Shown: positions 55,916 to 64,000, numbered from the stretch's first letter. The stretch is 64,000 nt of DNA from Brachycybe producta (GCA_036925085.1 JAUPFP010000087.1:186001-250000), one strand, 5' to 3'. Notes: generated from the letters alone by a model not told the origin. Numbers and translations are program-made.

Positions 55916-57301
55916 TTAATCGACCAAACAGTTTCCTTTGGCAGTCAAGAAACTGACAATGTGTTTACGGCTACACGTCGAAAATTCCTTGTTGCGTTCC
56001 GTGATGGGTGCATTGACGGCTCTCTTGGTGGCCATCAGGTACTTATCCGTCGGTCTAGAAGGATTACAACCCTCGTCGTCGTCCACATCATCATGCGGGG
56101 AGCCAAAGAGATGTCCAAACTCGTGTGCTACAGTGACGATGCTCCTTGCTCTCGGAACGATCTCGTTCGAGTCACTGAACTTGAATGAAGCAAAGCCAGA
56201 GTTGAGGTTCAACAGTTTGTAATCGAAATCCTTATATCTGTTCCTTTTTGTACAGATTCCTCCAGCCACTCCTCTTTCTGTGACTCCCAAATATGATGCT
56301 CCGAGAACGCCTCCCATATTTCGATGAGTGAAGACAAATCCGGCGCAGACGTCGTCCAAATCGTACTCAGCGACTTGTCGAAGAAAATCATCTGGATTGG
56401 AGAACTCTCCTTGTAACGGATACTTGACGTTATTCGAGGTCATCAAGTGCACTGAGCTCACTTGAAGCCCGATCCCATCTGGCTGATCATCACCATCGAG
56501 ATCAGTGTTCCTAAAGATGTAATCAGCGGCCCTCATGTGTAAGTTCACTTCGTTGATCGCGTTTCTCTCAATTCCTCGAGCAACTCCAAGAAAGAAAGTG
56601 TGGTCAATGATGATCCTCGTACGACACACTTTTCCATAACGGCTTCTCGATTTGTCTTCTGTCATTTCGTTCTTTTCGGTCGTCATCATCGAAACCGGTT
56701 CACTCTCCAAGTTACAGGTCCATTTCTTTTTTGTTTTGGAATGCGATGGACACATCGAGACGTCACTTTCACGGTAAGCCACGACATTGAAGTCTGAGTC
56801 TTTGTGACCTCGAAAGTATTTTGAGGCCGGTTCGACAAAATAGGTTTCTTCCGAAGTGACGATGATTCCATCGAAGATTCCATCCGAAAGATCTCCATAC
56901 ACGTAAGAGTCCGGATCGTTGATCAAGTGTCCTTCGATGTAATCGCGAAGAATTTCGTCTAAAGCAATGTCCTGGTGTTTGCCTTGATCTCCGAACACGG
57001 TCAGTTTTGCATTCGAAGCAAAAACACCACCGTTATCTGGTTTCCTCGTATAAGCTACTTTGAATTGTTTTCCCAATGCCTCTAGATAGAACATTCCTTT
57101 ACGTCCATCAGATATCAGCAGGCTAGGAGCAAGAATGTGAACTTTTATCTTCTCGAAGTGTTTTACGAAGGAACCCAAAGAAGAGTCGGAATTCAATCTT
57201 GACTTTGGTCTCATTAGATTCTTCTCAACGCCTTCGATTGACCACTGACCACTTGCCAGTGACAGTGTTATTATAGCCAAGAATAACACAGAGAAATGCA
57301 T
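55916..57301 (-). CDS. ADAM10/17-like metalloprotease 2 (catalytic residues intact, secreted, intronless)
   Basis: A 461-residue uninterrupted frame beginning with a clear signal peptide (MHFSVLFLAIITLSLASG). The prodomain has GIFDGIIVTSEETYFVEP. A basic stretch (KSRSR) lies just before the protease domain, which begins VCRTRIIIDHTFF. The zinc site is HEFGHLFGSPHDD (about 393-405) with Met-turn YLMATK. The chain stops 38 residues after the Met-turn at GNCLVD, with no tail, stalk or membrane segment, so the product should be soluble (inference). An insert-like loop, TDLDGDDQPDG, resembles a calcium-binding DxDGD loop. By motif similarity copies 1, 2 and 5 form one group. Copy 2 is 397 bp from copy 1. 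Confidence 0.9.
   Translation of the reverse strand: MHFSVLFLAIITLSLASGQWSIEGVEKNLMRPKSRLNSDSSLGSFVKHFEKIKVHILAPSLLISDGRKGMFYLEALGKQFKVAYTRKPDNGGVFASNAKLTVFGDQGKHQDIALDEILRDYIEGHLINDPDSYVYGDLSDGIFDGIIVTSEETYFVEPASKYFRGHKDSDFNVVAYRESDVSMCPSHSKTKKKWTCNLESEPVSMMTTEKNEMTEDKSRSRYGKVCRTRIIIDHTFFLGVARGIERNAINEVNLHMRAADYIFRNTDLDGDDQPDGIGLQVSSVHLMTSNNVKYPLQGEFSNPDDFLRQVAEYDLDDVCAGFVFTHRNMGGVLGASYLGVTERGVAGGICTKRNRYKDFDYKLLNLNSGFASFKFSDSNEIVPRARSIVTVAHEFGHLFGSPHDDVDDDEGCNPSRPTDKYLMATKRAVNAPITERNKEFSTCSRKHIVSFLTAKGNCLVD
56093..56125 (-). other. Zinc-binding site, ADAM copy 2 (intact)
   Basis: Encodes HEFGHLFGSPH followed by DD. All ligands and the catalytic Glu are present. Confidence 0.95.
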
Positions 57302-57669
57302 TTCTTAACTGTTTCAAAGAAAAACCAATTGATCTTTCTCCTTTGCCGTTCAGATAATTGAGAAATGGTTTTATCCTTGCTGTCAACGTTTTCCGAATTG
57401 AATCATGAAGAAAGTGAGACGTTGTTTTCAAATTCTGAAATTTGAAAAAACTAAATCACATGCACCCTGAATTATGCAAATTAGCATCATGCTCCATCAG
57501 GACCCCACGTTGCTCTTTACTCTTCCACATAATATAACAATAGATAGAAACGCAAACACAACTTTATTTATTAAAATAATGTCAATCCTAAAACAACTTT
57601 CTAATTATTCTCTTTTTTTTTTAACAGAATATTAAAATCGAAAAATAACCCAAAAAACAACAATTGTAA

Positions 57670-59286
57670 TTATGTAAACACCAGAACGAAAACGAACAGT
57701 TGGAGAACCGTAATGCCCCATAGAATCATGTCCACAGCTGAGAAAGACGTGGCTCCATTAAAACATTCTCCGGCCTTCTTAATTCTTTCAAATCCGAAGT
57801 TTGGAGTCGTGAGTGGTACGATAGTCGATCCCTCGGAAGACGTACTCTTGCAGGTACCTTCGGTCGTCCGATGGCAATCGAAGATACAGTAAATGTTCGT
57901 TCGCTTCTTCATTTCAATTCCATATCGCATGTCTCTGAGGCTACAAGGCGAGAATCGGATTCCGTCGAGTGTCTTTGGAATTGGAATACTCATGAAAAAG
58001 TTCCGTTTGTCGTTAGAAATACATTCCTCATTGTGCGTATCGATGTCGTCTTTCGCATGGAACAGATGTCCGAGTTGATGGACAGTCGATGTTATTGCAA
58101 GTGCCAAACTCGCCGGTTGTCCCTTGTCGTATACGTTAACTGGAAGAGCGTTCGAGAAACTCTTCGTGTAGTCGTCGATGGCTTTTACCGGTGGCCAGTG
58201 TTCGTACGACTTAGAACAGAAACCTCTCTTATAGAGATCGTGCTCAAAGTTAACTTTTACTTGACTGATTCCGTTATCTTTATGATCCATGAGTCTGTAG
58301 GTAAAGAAAAGTCCGGCACAGTGGTTCTCAAAGTTGATTCTGTTGGCGAGATACTCTCCAAAGAAAGCGTAAGGAACCCATTCGTCCGTGACGTTCGCTT
58401 TCTCATGTTTGTACTCTTCCACAATTGAGGGATTCGTAAGAATGACCACATTAGTGATCCGGAATCCGTAAAAATCGCCTTTTCCGTTCTGATCCATGTC
58501 TGTACTGCGAAAATACGCGTCTGCATAGAATATGATCATCTCAACTTCGCTTAGGACTCTGCTCTTGTCCTGTCCGGCCACACGATTATAGTACAGATGG
58601 TCTACGACGATGCTCAGGTTACAAATATGGACGTAACTGTCCGTCAACACCGTCGTTGCTTCCCTTTTGGTCCTCATCTCGAAGGTGGACGGTAACGGAT
58701 GCCAGTCGGATCTAGAAACGTCGCGTTTGACGGCCACCTTTGGATCAAGCCCACATTCGGACAGTGTTTTCATCGAAGGTTCACAAGCGACGAGGTCGTT
58801 AGCCCAGTAAGCCTTTGCATTGAACAACGAATCGTCGTCGTCGTCGGCATCAATGTGCAACTGAGAACCGTTCGATAGGGTCACGAGGCCCTCGAAGATT
58901 CCACTTTTGGACAAAGCTCCAACGACGTTGGCCTTCGTATCCTCCAGCAATCCACCAACGTAAAAAGGACGACGATAATCGTCAATGGACTCTTTATTCT
59001 TAACTTTTCCCTTATTAAGGGTCACTACCTGAGATCTTTGAGCAAACGGTGTTGGGTAAGATTCCAAACGCACCGTATAAGATGTAGCAGAGTCCAGGTG
59101 AAATTGGAAGACAGGATTCGATTCACTTTTCAGGGTTGGAAGTCGTAAATTGAAAAAACGTTTAATGTAAACGTTCCCATCGTTGTGTCCTTTAGAATAA
59201 ACCACTGAAAAAGCTACAACGAAGAGGAAAACTGAAACACGGAAGTGGAAGATTGAAGGGGGAATCATCGTTTTTCTCTTTCTCAA
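57670..59286 (-). CDS. ADAM10/17-like pseudoprotease 3 (zinc site degenerate, intronless)
   Basis: A 538-residue intact frame. A signal-like hydrophobic segment (VSVFLFVVAFSVVYS) follows a short basic N-terminus. The prodomain is diverged (GIFEGLVTLSNGSQLHID), and a furin-type site RTKR (about 205-208) precedes the protease domain (ICNLSIVVDHLYYN). The zinc site reads HQLGHLFHAKDD (about 403-414): the catalytic Glu is Gln, the Gly is His and the third His is Lys, so proteolysis by the usual mechanism is not expected. A Met-turn-like FFMS remains. The C-terminus carries extra cysteines and a hydrophobic tail (WGITVLQLFVFVLVFT) suggesting GPI anchoring. The frame, signal peptide and furin site are kept, so a non-catalytic role (decoy, ligand binding) is more likely than decay. 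Copies 3 and 4 share the same lesions. Confidence 0.88.
   Translation of the reverse strand: MRKRKTMIPPSIFHFRVSVFLFVVAFSVVYSKGHNDGNVYIKRFFNLRLPTLKSESNPVFQFHLDSATSYTVRLESYPTPFAQRSQVVTLNKGKVKNKESIDDYRRPFYVGGLLEDTKANVVGALSKSGIFEGLVTLSNGSQLHIDADDDDDSLFNAKAYWANDLVACEPSMKTLSECGLDPKVAVKRDVSRSDWHPLPSTFEMRTKREATTVLTDSYVHICNLSIVVDHLYYNRVAGQDKSRVLSEVEMIIFYADAYFRSTDMDQNGKGDFYGFRITNVVILTNPSIVEEYKHEKANVTDEWVPYAFFGEYLANRINFENHCAGLFFTYRLMDHKDNGISQVKVNFEHDLYKRGFCSKSYEHWPPVKAIDDYTKSFSNALPVNVYDKGQPASLALAITSTVHQLGHLFHAKDDIDTHNEECISNDKRNFFMSIPIPKTLDGIRFSPCSLRDMRYGIEMKKRTNIYCIFDCHRTTEGTCKSTSSEGSTIVPLTTPNFGFERIKKAGECFNGATSFSAVDMILWGITVLQLFVFVLVFT
58048..58080 (-). other. Degenerate zinc-binding site, ADAM copy 3
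   Basis: Encodes HQLGHLFHAKD in place of HExxHxxGxxHD: Glu to Gln, Gly to His and third His to Lys. Confidence 0.92.
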
Positions 59287-59654
59287 AATGATGAAGAAGT
59301 AATAATATTTGCAAAAAATAACTTCTTAGAAGTTTCAAAAAAAAAAAACGAAAAATATTCAAATTGAGAAAGATGATGCCGCCGCGTGCGCCACCGATGT
59401 TGCCACGCGTGCACTTTGACACACGTGACAACGAATATTATGAAATAGCTCTCTGACCCTGCATCCCTCCCCCCTCCTTATCCCCGTGGAATCTCATAGC
59501 AATTAGCAAACAACTTTTAATAAAACACCTTCTTGAACACAATTAAATTAACGAATTACACAACTGAACAAATATAAAACGACAAATACGAAAATGACAA
59601 AATACATTTCTTAAATGTCACACGCATCTTAACGAGACAAACAATTACCGTTAA

Positions 59655-61748
59655 TTAGTTAAAAACACAAAATTTAACAAGAACAAAAACCATGACAACA
59701 TCGAGAATCTTCACACAGACGTTCAAAGTAACCGTCTTTGAGACGCCACTGTGTAATTCAACAGTACGATTACTTGTGGTTTCATTTCTGAACGTGGTGG
59801 TCACCTCGATGTCACAGGTGGTTGTTGGTCCAGTATATATCGGTACGGCTGGCTGAGTGACTCCTTGAGCCACCGTGGGGCTCGGATGAGTCCCTTGAAC
59901 CGGTGGTGAATTCCGATGAGTCCCTGGAGCTGGACTAGGAGGTGCTGTTGGAGCTATTGCTGGACTGGGAGGTGCCGTTAAACCCACAGTTGGATTTTTA
60001 GATACCGTTGGAGCTACTGGAGAGCTTGGAGGTTTTTCTGAACGAGCTCTTGAATTTGGATGTGCTTCTGGAACAGTTCTAGGACTTGACTGAGCCATTG
60101 GCGCTATGGTAGTTGGTGTATTCTTGTCACCACCACCCCTTTCTTGCCGAGGCTCCATCGATCTTGGAAGCAAATGTCCATCTGGCAGACATTTTCTACC
60201 AACACAAGGTTTCAAACACGGCCGTCCCAACTGATCCAAACCGTTCAGAAACGTCTGAAATGCCAACATGCTACAATGAGACCATCTATAGTTGTTCTCT
60301 CCTTCCGTGTTGACATAAGGAAAAGCCATAATGTAATTGTCCTGAAAATGAGAAGTGGGATGACACCGTCGATCCTCCGTGTTCTCGTCGTCTTTCATTC
60401 CAAACAGATGTCCCAACTGGTGAGCCGTCTCGATCACGATCGAAGGAGCTGAAGCTAATCGACCGTTGGCCATAAAATTTACCGGAAGTGCGTTAGCCAC
60501 ATAGTCTCCGTAGTCCTCGTCAATTTGAAGCCTCTTATCAATAGGTCCATCCAGCGGTTTTGAATAATTTGAGCAGATGCCCTGATCCATCCGCCTGATG
60601 TTTGTCTTCGGTATGGTCGGCATTGCGTATGCAGAGCGGCGATCAAAAGACATTTGACGAAAAGCAAAGAGAAGTCCAGCACAAGTTCCACGGAAGTCGT
60701 AAGCTTGAAATTCCTCATGGAATCGGATAGGATTCCATTCAGATATGTCTTCTTCATAACCCTGGAGAACCGGGTCCATATAAATCTCCAGTTCTTTCAG
60801 AAAGAATCCGACATTGTCTGGAATTCGGTCTTTGTTCGCGTCCAGAGATCTAAACATGCGATCCACTCTTCGAAAGATGGAGACAACCATCTCGGAGCCA
60901 AGAGTCGTGTTCTTGTTTGCCACACGAGAGTACCAATGATGGTCACAGATGACCCTCACATCGCACAAATACGATGTAGCCTGTTGCGCCATCGGTACCA
61001 CATTCGATTGTTCTGCTTTCATCGACCGTTTAGATCGATCGTAAGTGTCCGTCGTGTTCGAAAGAACACTCGGAACCGTGTTGTTTATAAAGGATCTCAA
61101 CGAAAAATCATTGAGACTCGGTATGTAACTGTCCAGTCTTTGAAGATGTCCTTTATTATTGGATTTGCATCTTTCGTCTCTCGGACAAGAATAAACGTCA
61201 GTGGATTTATACAAAATAGCATTGAATTGCGTCATAACATTCGGAAAATAGTCTGAATAAGACTCGAGAATGTAAGTATCGTTAGCCAAAGCAAAGAATC
61301 CGGTGAAAACACCGTTCGTAACATGTCCGTAAGCAAAATTGGATCCGTTACGAGCACCATTTACGTGGCCCTCGTAACGCCAACAAGAGAAACGGGTAGA
61401 GTTCAATCGTTTTCGTTGCTTTCCACCAACGAAAGAATTGGACAGAACGTAAATATTCGTTGCCGAAGTGACAATTGGAGAAGTGGGTCTTAAAGAAATG
61501 TTAAATTCGTGACTTCCGACAACGAATTGCAACATTTTTGTCTCAAAGTAGTCATCTTCGCCAGAAGAGGAATCGGAAGCCGAGAATGTGGGTAAAGAAA
61601 GAGGAAAATAGTTCTCGATGAACTCTCCTCGTACGTTAATGGAACCGGAGATTCTAGTTTTTGTTCTTATTTCAGAGGCAGCCGCCGCTGTCACCACACA
61701 AAACCAAATTAAGATAAAAAGTAGATGGGTAAAGTTGGAATTCATCAT
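59655..61748 (-). CDS. ADAM10/17-like pseudoprotease 4 with proline/threonine-rich stalk (intronless)
   Basis: The frame opens at 61811 (718 residues), but the Met at 61748 or 61745 directly precedes a signal peptide (MMNSNFTHLLFILIWFCVVT), so I prefer that start (about 697 residues). Numbers below use the longer frame. The prodomain has many N-glycosylation sequons. A furin site RSKR lies near 259-262. The zinc region is HQLGHLFGMKDD (about 464-475): Glu to Gln and third His to Lys, like copy 3, though the Gly is kept; the Met-turn YIMA is present. Three CxxC-type cysteines follow, then about 100 residues of Pro/Ser/Thr-rich stalk with repeated APTAPPSPA-like motifs, a likely O-glycosylated spacer, and finally a hydrophobic tail (ILDVVMVFVLVKFCVFN). 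The architecture suggests a membrane-tethered glycoprotein without protease activity. Confidence 0.88.
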   Translation of the reverse strand: MMNSNFTHLLFILIWFCVVTAAAASEIRTKTRISGSINVRGEFIENYFPLSLPTFSASDSSSGEDDYFETKMLQFVVGSHEFNISLRPTSPIVTSATNIYVLSNSFVGGKQRKRLNSTRFSCWRYEGHVNGARNGSNFAYGHVTNGVFTGFFALANDTYILESYSDYFPNVMTQFNAILYKSTDVYSCPRDERCKSNNKGHLQRLDSYIPSLNDFSLRSFINNTVPSVLSNTTDTYDRSKRSMKAEQSNVVPMAQQATSYLCDVRVICDHHWYSRVANKNTTLGSEMVVSIFRRVDRMFRSLDANKDRIPDNVGFFLKELEIYMDPVLQGYEEDISEWNPIRFHEEFQAYDFRGTCAGLLFAFRQMSFDRRSAYAMPTIPKTNIRRMDQGICSNYSKPLDGPIDKRLQIDEDYGDYVANALPVNFMANGRLASAPSIVIETAHQLGHLFGMKDDENTEDRRCHPTSHFQDNYIMAFPYVNTEGENNYRWSHCSMLAFQTFLNGLDQLGRPCLKPCVGRKCLPDGHLLPRSMEPRQERGGGDKNTPTTIAPMAQSSPRTVPEAHPNSRARSEKPPSSPVAPTVSKNPTVGLTAPPSPAIAPTAPPSPAPGTHRNSPPVQGTHPSPTVAQGVTQPAVPIYTGPTTTCDIEVTTTFRNETTSNRTVELHSGVSKTVTLNVCVKILDVVMVFVLVKFCVFN
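60390..60422 (-). other. Degenerate zinc-binding site, ADAM copy 4
   Basis: Encodes HQLGHLFGMKD: Glu to Gln and third His to Lys. The same two changes occur in copy 3. Confidence 0.92.
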
Positions 61749-61811
61749 CTTGAGAGAAATCTTGAGTGAAATTTCTTCCGTTTTTGCAACAACTTCTTCT
61801 TTTTTTTCCAC

Positions 61812-62536
61812 CCTTTCTTTTGAAATTGTTCAACAAATTCAAAAAGTGATCACGTGACGAGAAAAATATGAACACGAAGCACGTGGCCACACAAAGATAT
61901 CGTCACAACATACAATCACAAAAAAAAAAAAAAAACGAAACGTCACAACAACGAAAAGGACGCGAGAAATCAAACGTCATCACAATATGCGTTTATAAAA
62001 TGCACATAAAGTGGTGGCGGTGGCTAAAGTAAAAATGAGATTTATGCAAAAATTTGCATAATGGACAAGATCTCTTCTTTAGCCGTTTTACAAACAGCCA
62101 ATTTTAGAACTCGTGAATTTTTTTTTGTATTTTAGAAACTAGAAGGGTTGCTTTTTATAGACAAATATTATATTTATTATATTATATATAGCTGGGTCGC
62201 TTTCATACTGACATGAAAAGTTTATTTTAAAAGATATCCCCTTGAAAATACTCTTAAGTGATTGAGCTGCCCGTCTAGTTTCTAAAACACTTTCAAGTTT
62301 CCCTTTTGTTCGTGAAAGACAGAAAAACCAGCGCTTGAACACTGTAGAAGTGTTCCACTTGTGCACCATAGTGCACATTGAGCTTTGTTAATATTTCATT
62401 ACCCAAATAATGTAACTATCAAGTGCAAGTCACAGTAATTTTAAGACATCAATGCAAAATATAACAAATTTTAAACAAATTTAAGAACGTTTAATTATTA
62501 AAAAAAAATTTACAATTACAGAACAATAAAATGAAA
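61812..62536. repeat. Spacer between ADAM copies 4 and 5 with MITE copy (about 62125-62312)
   Basis: The left outer arm (TTTTAGAAACTAGAAGGGTT) is followed by a (TATAT)-rich centre and an intact right arm (AAGTTTATTTTAAAAGATAT, then AAGTGATTGAGCTGCCCGTC, TAGTTTCTAAAACACTTTCA). A poly-A tract lies at about 61919-61935. No exon is supported. Confidence 0.65.
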
Positions 62537-63940
62537 TTAATTTTCTTTCGGTTTCAAACAACTTCCTTTGGCTCTCAACACTAAATTCATCTTCGAGACA
62601 GAACACGGTGAATATCTTCTTCGAGTGCTCATTGCATCCATTATCATCAGTGGATGGACATTGTCCACTTCGGTCACATTTTTCTTCTTCTTGTTGCAAC
62701 CGGGAAGACGCCATTGGCTTTCATGTCCACTTCCCATTAGATGAGCCACCAAGTTCGCAAAGTGGACAACACTAACAGCTCTGGGAATCTTCGAACCAGA
62801 ACTATGTCCACTGAAGGTCATTACGCCGGTATTGAGATGTATACTCTCTCTGACCAGGTGCATGCCAGTTTTGTTAACTGTGATCCTCTTCAAAGTGATC
62901 GGCGAAGTGCAGAGGCCACCGGGCATCAAGAAAGACGGACTGGCCATGTGAGAAGCACTGGTCACTCCATCTGCAAATTTTCTAGTGGTCAATCCAATCT
63001 CAAGACAGTGTCCACCATTGAAAAACAACCGAGAGACACTGTCCAAGAAGACAGAACTATTTATCGGGATACTGACATAGTGGTCACTTTCATCCAACTT
63101 GTGGTCAGTTCTGATTTCGATCTCACTGACCACAAGCCTGTATCCATCAGGCTGACCATCACCGTCAAAATCAGTGTTCTCCAGGATCTCGTTCGTCTCT
63201 CTCACATGCAATTCTATTTCGGCCACTGTCCAGCCCAAGTCACTTTCACCCACTCGCTTGTAAAACGAATGGTCAGCCAAAATCTTAACATCACAAACCC
63301 GACGTTTCTTCTTGTCCATCTTCGAATGTGCATTCAGTATCTGTTTCCAGATGTAATCTCGATATCCTTCCGGAGTCATCTTTGCTACGAGACCATATTT
63401 GCTAATCGGAATGTCCAAAATGGAGTCCCGACGGTCCAGTTGGATGTCCGAAGCACGATACACGTTAGATTCGGAAATTAAAGTAGTCAAGTTCGTTCCA
63501 ATTGATCTTTCGATGTAAAATATGTCTTCTTTGGTCTTTATGATACCATCGATGACATTACCAATAAGTTTAGTGTGGACAATAGAAGAAGGGTCATCTT
63601 CGAGGTGACCATCGAAAGAATATTGGCTAAAATTCTTTGCGAAAAGGATCATTTGTGATTTGCCATCTCTATGAACGATGATTTTCGTGAGTGGATCAAA
63701 TACGGAATTCAGATCGGACACTTTCGATGGTACGATCAAGAAAGTACGGTTCAGTGCCGATAGTTTTACAACAAACATAGAGGTCGATGATGACCGATTG
63801 GTTATTCGTTCTGACAATTGGTCAATCTGCGTCTCGTTACTGACTACCGATGTCAAAACGACAAACTGTTGAAATAAGTAGAAGACGAGACAAAGGAGGA
63901 ACAAACGTAGAAATGGCTGTAAATTCTGCTTAAAACACAT
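62537..63940 (-). CDS. ADAM10/17-like pseudoprotease 5 (zinc site lost differently, secreted, intronless)
   Basis: A 467-residue intact frame with a hydrophobic leader (FLRLFLLCLVFYLFQQFVVL). The prodomain keeps VIDGIIKTKEDIFYIER, close to copies 1 and 2. A basic stretch DKKKRR precedes the protease domain (VCDVKILADHSFYKRV). The loop TDFDGDGQPDG looks like a calcium-binding DxDGDG loop. At the zinc site the sequence is NLVAHLMGSGHE (about 396-407): the first His is Asn and the catalytic Glu is Leu, while the second and third His remain, so this copy is inactivated by different changes from copies 3 and 4. It ends AKGSCLKPKEN without tail or stalk, so it is predicted soluble. Its position at the window edge means further copies could lie beyond 64000. 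Confidence 0.88.
   Translation of the reverse strand: MCFKQNLQPFLRLFLLCLVFYLFQQFVVLTSVVSNETQIDQLSERITNRSSSTSMFVVKLSALNRTFLIVPSKVSDLNSVFDPLTKIIVHRDGKSQMILFAKNFSQYSFDGHLEDDPSSIVHTKLIGNVIDGIIKTKEDIFYIERSIGTNLTTLISESNVYRASDIQLDRRDSILDIPISKYGLVAKMTPEGYRDYIWKQILNAHSKMDKKKRRVCDVKILADHSFYKRVGESDLGWTVAEIELHVRETNEILENTDFDGDGQPDGYRLVVSEIEIRTDHKLDESDHYVSIPINSSVFLDSVSRLFFNGGHCLEIGLTTRKFADGVTSASHMASPSFLMPGGLCTSPITLKRITVNKTGMHLVRESIHLNTGVMTFSGHSSGSKIPRAVSVVHFANLVAHLMGSGHESQWRLPGCNKKKKNVTEVDNVHPLMIMDAMSTRRRYSPCSVSKMNLVLRAKGSCLKPKEN
62723..62755 (-). other. Degenerate zinc-binding site, ADAM copy 5
   Basis: Encodes NLVAHLMGSGH: HE replaced by NL, while the later two His and the Gly are retained. Confidence 0.92.
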
Positions 63941-64000
63941 TGCGGCGATAATCTTAAATTAAGGTCTTTTTAATGCAAGAAATATTTCGAAAATTAAAAT

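Noticed and set aside
57871-58428. 185-codon plus-strand open frame opposite ADAM copy 3
   Set aside because: Antisense shadow, for the same reasons.
60654-61256. 200-codon plus-strand open frame opposite ADAM copy 4
   Set aside because: Antisense shadow of the minus-strand coding sequence with no family features.
62741-63481. 246-codon open frame on the plus strand opposite ADAM copy 5
   Set aside because: It lies entirely antisense to an intact coding sequence with strong family motifs. It has no recognisable motif or splice support and mirrors the codon bias of the minus-strand gene.
57670-63940. Reading ADAM copies 3-5 as pseudogenes
   Set aside because: No frameshift or premature stop in 467-718 codons; leaders, cysteines, Met-turn-like region and (in 3 and 4) furin sites are retained. 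Pseudoprotease fits better than pseudogene.
1-64000. Search for CRISPR arrays, rRNA, tRNA, operons or prokaryotic signals
   Set aside because: None seen. The spliced genes and families are eukaryotic nuclear; short direct repeats here are minisatellite or transposon-derived.

Overview
The window is nuclear DNA from an invertebrate animal. It holds intron-rich genes for metazoan proteins (CIN85/CD2AP adaptor, CHORDC1, TIMM13, SMARCAD1, importin alpha, myosin VI, akirin, SHPRH, a T-box factor, ADAM10/17-like proteases). Introns are mostly 50-90 bp, GT-AG or occasionally GC-AG. A short run of the arthropod-type telomere pentamer TTAGG lies at 3555-3604, so an arthropod or close relative is my best guess. 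I cannot name the taxon. Noncoding DNA is AT-rich, full of short inverted-repeat (MITE-like) elements and poly-C/poly-G tracts.

Layout: the 5' part of an ankyrin-repeat gene (1-2043, minus); repeat-rich spacer with a minisatellite (2044-4781); a divergent T-box gene (4782-6049, plus); the CIN85/CD2AP adaptor (8256-15131, minus), head-to-head with CHORDC1 (15846-17497, plus); TIMM13 (17715-18248, minus), convergent with CHORDC1; SMARCAD1 (19641-24679, minus); importin alpha (26286-28895, minus, probable 5' UTR exon near 29680); myosin VI (31814-38341, minus); a 5.9-kb gene-poor stretch with tandem hairpins, homopolymer tracts and a MITE; akirin (44278-45666, minus), head-to-head with SHPRH (46953-53484, plus); and five tandem, intronless ADAM10/17-like genes, all minus (53983-63940).

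I resolved exon structures by matching donor and acceptor phases to the expected protein families. SMARCAD1, MYO6, SHPRH, KPNA, CHORDC1, TIMM13, akirin and CIN85 all close as complete open frames of near-normal family length. The single-copy genes are housekeeping or cytoskeletal functions with no obvious pathway link.

The most unusual locus is the ADAM array. Two copies keep a complete HExxHxxGxxH zinc site. Three have lost catalytic residues in at least two different ways but keep intact reading frames and signal peptides, and two of them keep furin-type sites. All five lack disintegrin and cysteine-rich domains, and they differ in C-terminal design: plain secreted, hydrophobic GPI-like tail, or proline/threonine-rich stalk. 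Other leads are a perfect 73-bp-arm hairpin in the last akirin intron, an 11-nt terminal coding exon in akirin, a cluster of three related hairpins near 39 kb, 4 GC-AG introns among about 100, a widespread MITE family, and a strong excess of the octamer TGACGTCA.
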